The notes under the pieces are model-generated. The model was not told where the DNA came from and did not search any database. It saw only the letters and a list, made by a program, of their open reading frames with translations. From Colwellia sp. TT2012 (GTDB lineage Bacteria; Pseudomonadota; Gammaproteobacteria; Enterobacterales; Alteromonadaceae), in assembly GCF_001440345.1 (NCBI RefSeq), contig NZ_LJYX01000013.1, positions 1-63,146 of the forward strand: DNA of 63,146 bases, written 5' to 3'. Position 1 is the first letter of the stretch, and each line of letters starts with the position of its first letter. Below, in pieces: positions 63,039-63,146 of this stretch. Made by a program: the position numbers and the translations under genes.

Positions 63039-63146
63039 GCAACATACTTTCACCAAGTACAACAATAACTTAAACGCACCGTAATGAAAATACCAAACCG
63101 TGAATTTGAGCCATTACACTCACTATTTAGAGCGAATAGTTACGCT
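63039..63146 (-). repeat. ORF-less cassette, family 2, copy 5 (cut by window edge)
   Basis: Almost identical to copy 3 over the 108 bp available. Confidence 0.65.

Larger units (their letters stand above)
49860..63146 (-). other. Right integron cassette array (- orientation)
   Basis: About twenty cassettes read leftward, bounded by attC sites. It is interrupted by an IS110-type fragment, a IS91-type element and several fused or half attC sites. No integrase lies in it. It runs off the right edge. Confidence 0.88.

Overview
The window is AT-rich DNA from a marine gammaproteobacterium, most likely order Alteromonadales and probably Colwelliaceae. This is inferred from base composition, the yejKLM and bioBFCD/bioA gene sets, the MksBEF-type condensin and the style of the integron attC sites. 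No marker gene fixes the genus. The backbone is chromosomal: a Wadjet/MksBEFG-like operon, an M23 peptidase, a QueD-like enzyme, pyrC, yejK divergent from yejL-yejM, tRNA-Pro, arsH, sigZ, an RluA-type pseudouridine synthase, a TonB-dependent receptor, a peroxiredoxin, an EAL protein and the biotin genes.

Three separate integron cassette arrays interrupt this backbone. The left array (1-7613) reads on the + strand and runs off the left edge. The middle array (28692-32519) reads on the - strand and abuts a dead integron integrase (32846-33541, + strand). That relic has frameshifts, a nonsense codon and a lost C-terminus, but keeps an intact LexA box and a probable attI. The right array (49860-63146) reads on the - strand and runs off the right edge. 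Cassettes carry mostly small membrane, secreted or lipoprotein genes, single enzymes (GST, alpha/beta hydrolases, GNAT, histidine phosphatase, S41 peptidase, cupin, CPBP protease) and two toxin-antitoxin pairs (YefM/YoeB-like, HigBA). Two families of ORF-less cassettes stand out. One is about 155 bp, with terminal inverted repeats, and every copy lies directly upstream of a coding cassette. The other is about 220-270 bp and recurs in the right array. Insertion sequences (two IS110/IS1111-type remnants, an IS3 end and an IS91-type element) sit in or against attC sites.

Between the left array and the condensin operon lies a tyrosine recombinase (7811-9103), followed by a 5.2-kb element bounded by 38-bp direct repeats (9147-9184 and 14371-14408). 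It encodes a filamentous-phage-type II/X (CRI) replication protein, an XRE repressor with operator repeats, several small unknown proteins and paired hairpins with covarying stems. No Zot-like or coat gene is visible, so it looks like a satellite or plasmid-like element (TLC type) rather than a complete inovirus.

The region 14800-21490 holds mksB-mksE-mksF plus a toprim-domain gene (JetD/MksG-like), a complete Wadjet-type set in the order B-E-F-G. The region 43097-48646 is the biotin locus (bioBFCD divergent from bioA), with a BirA-type operator between bioB and bioA.
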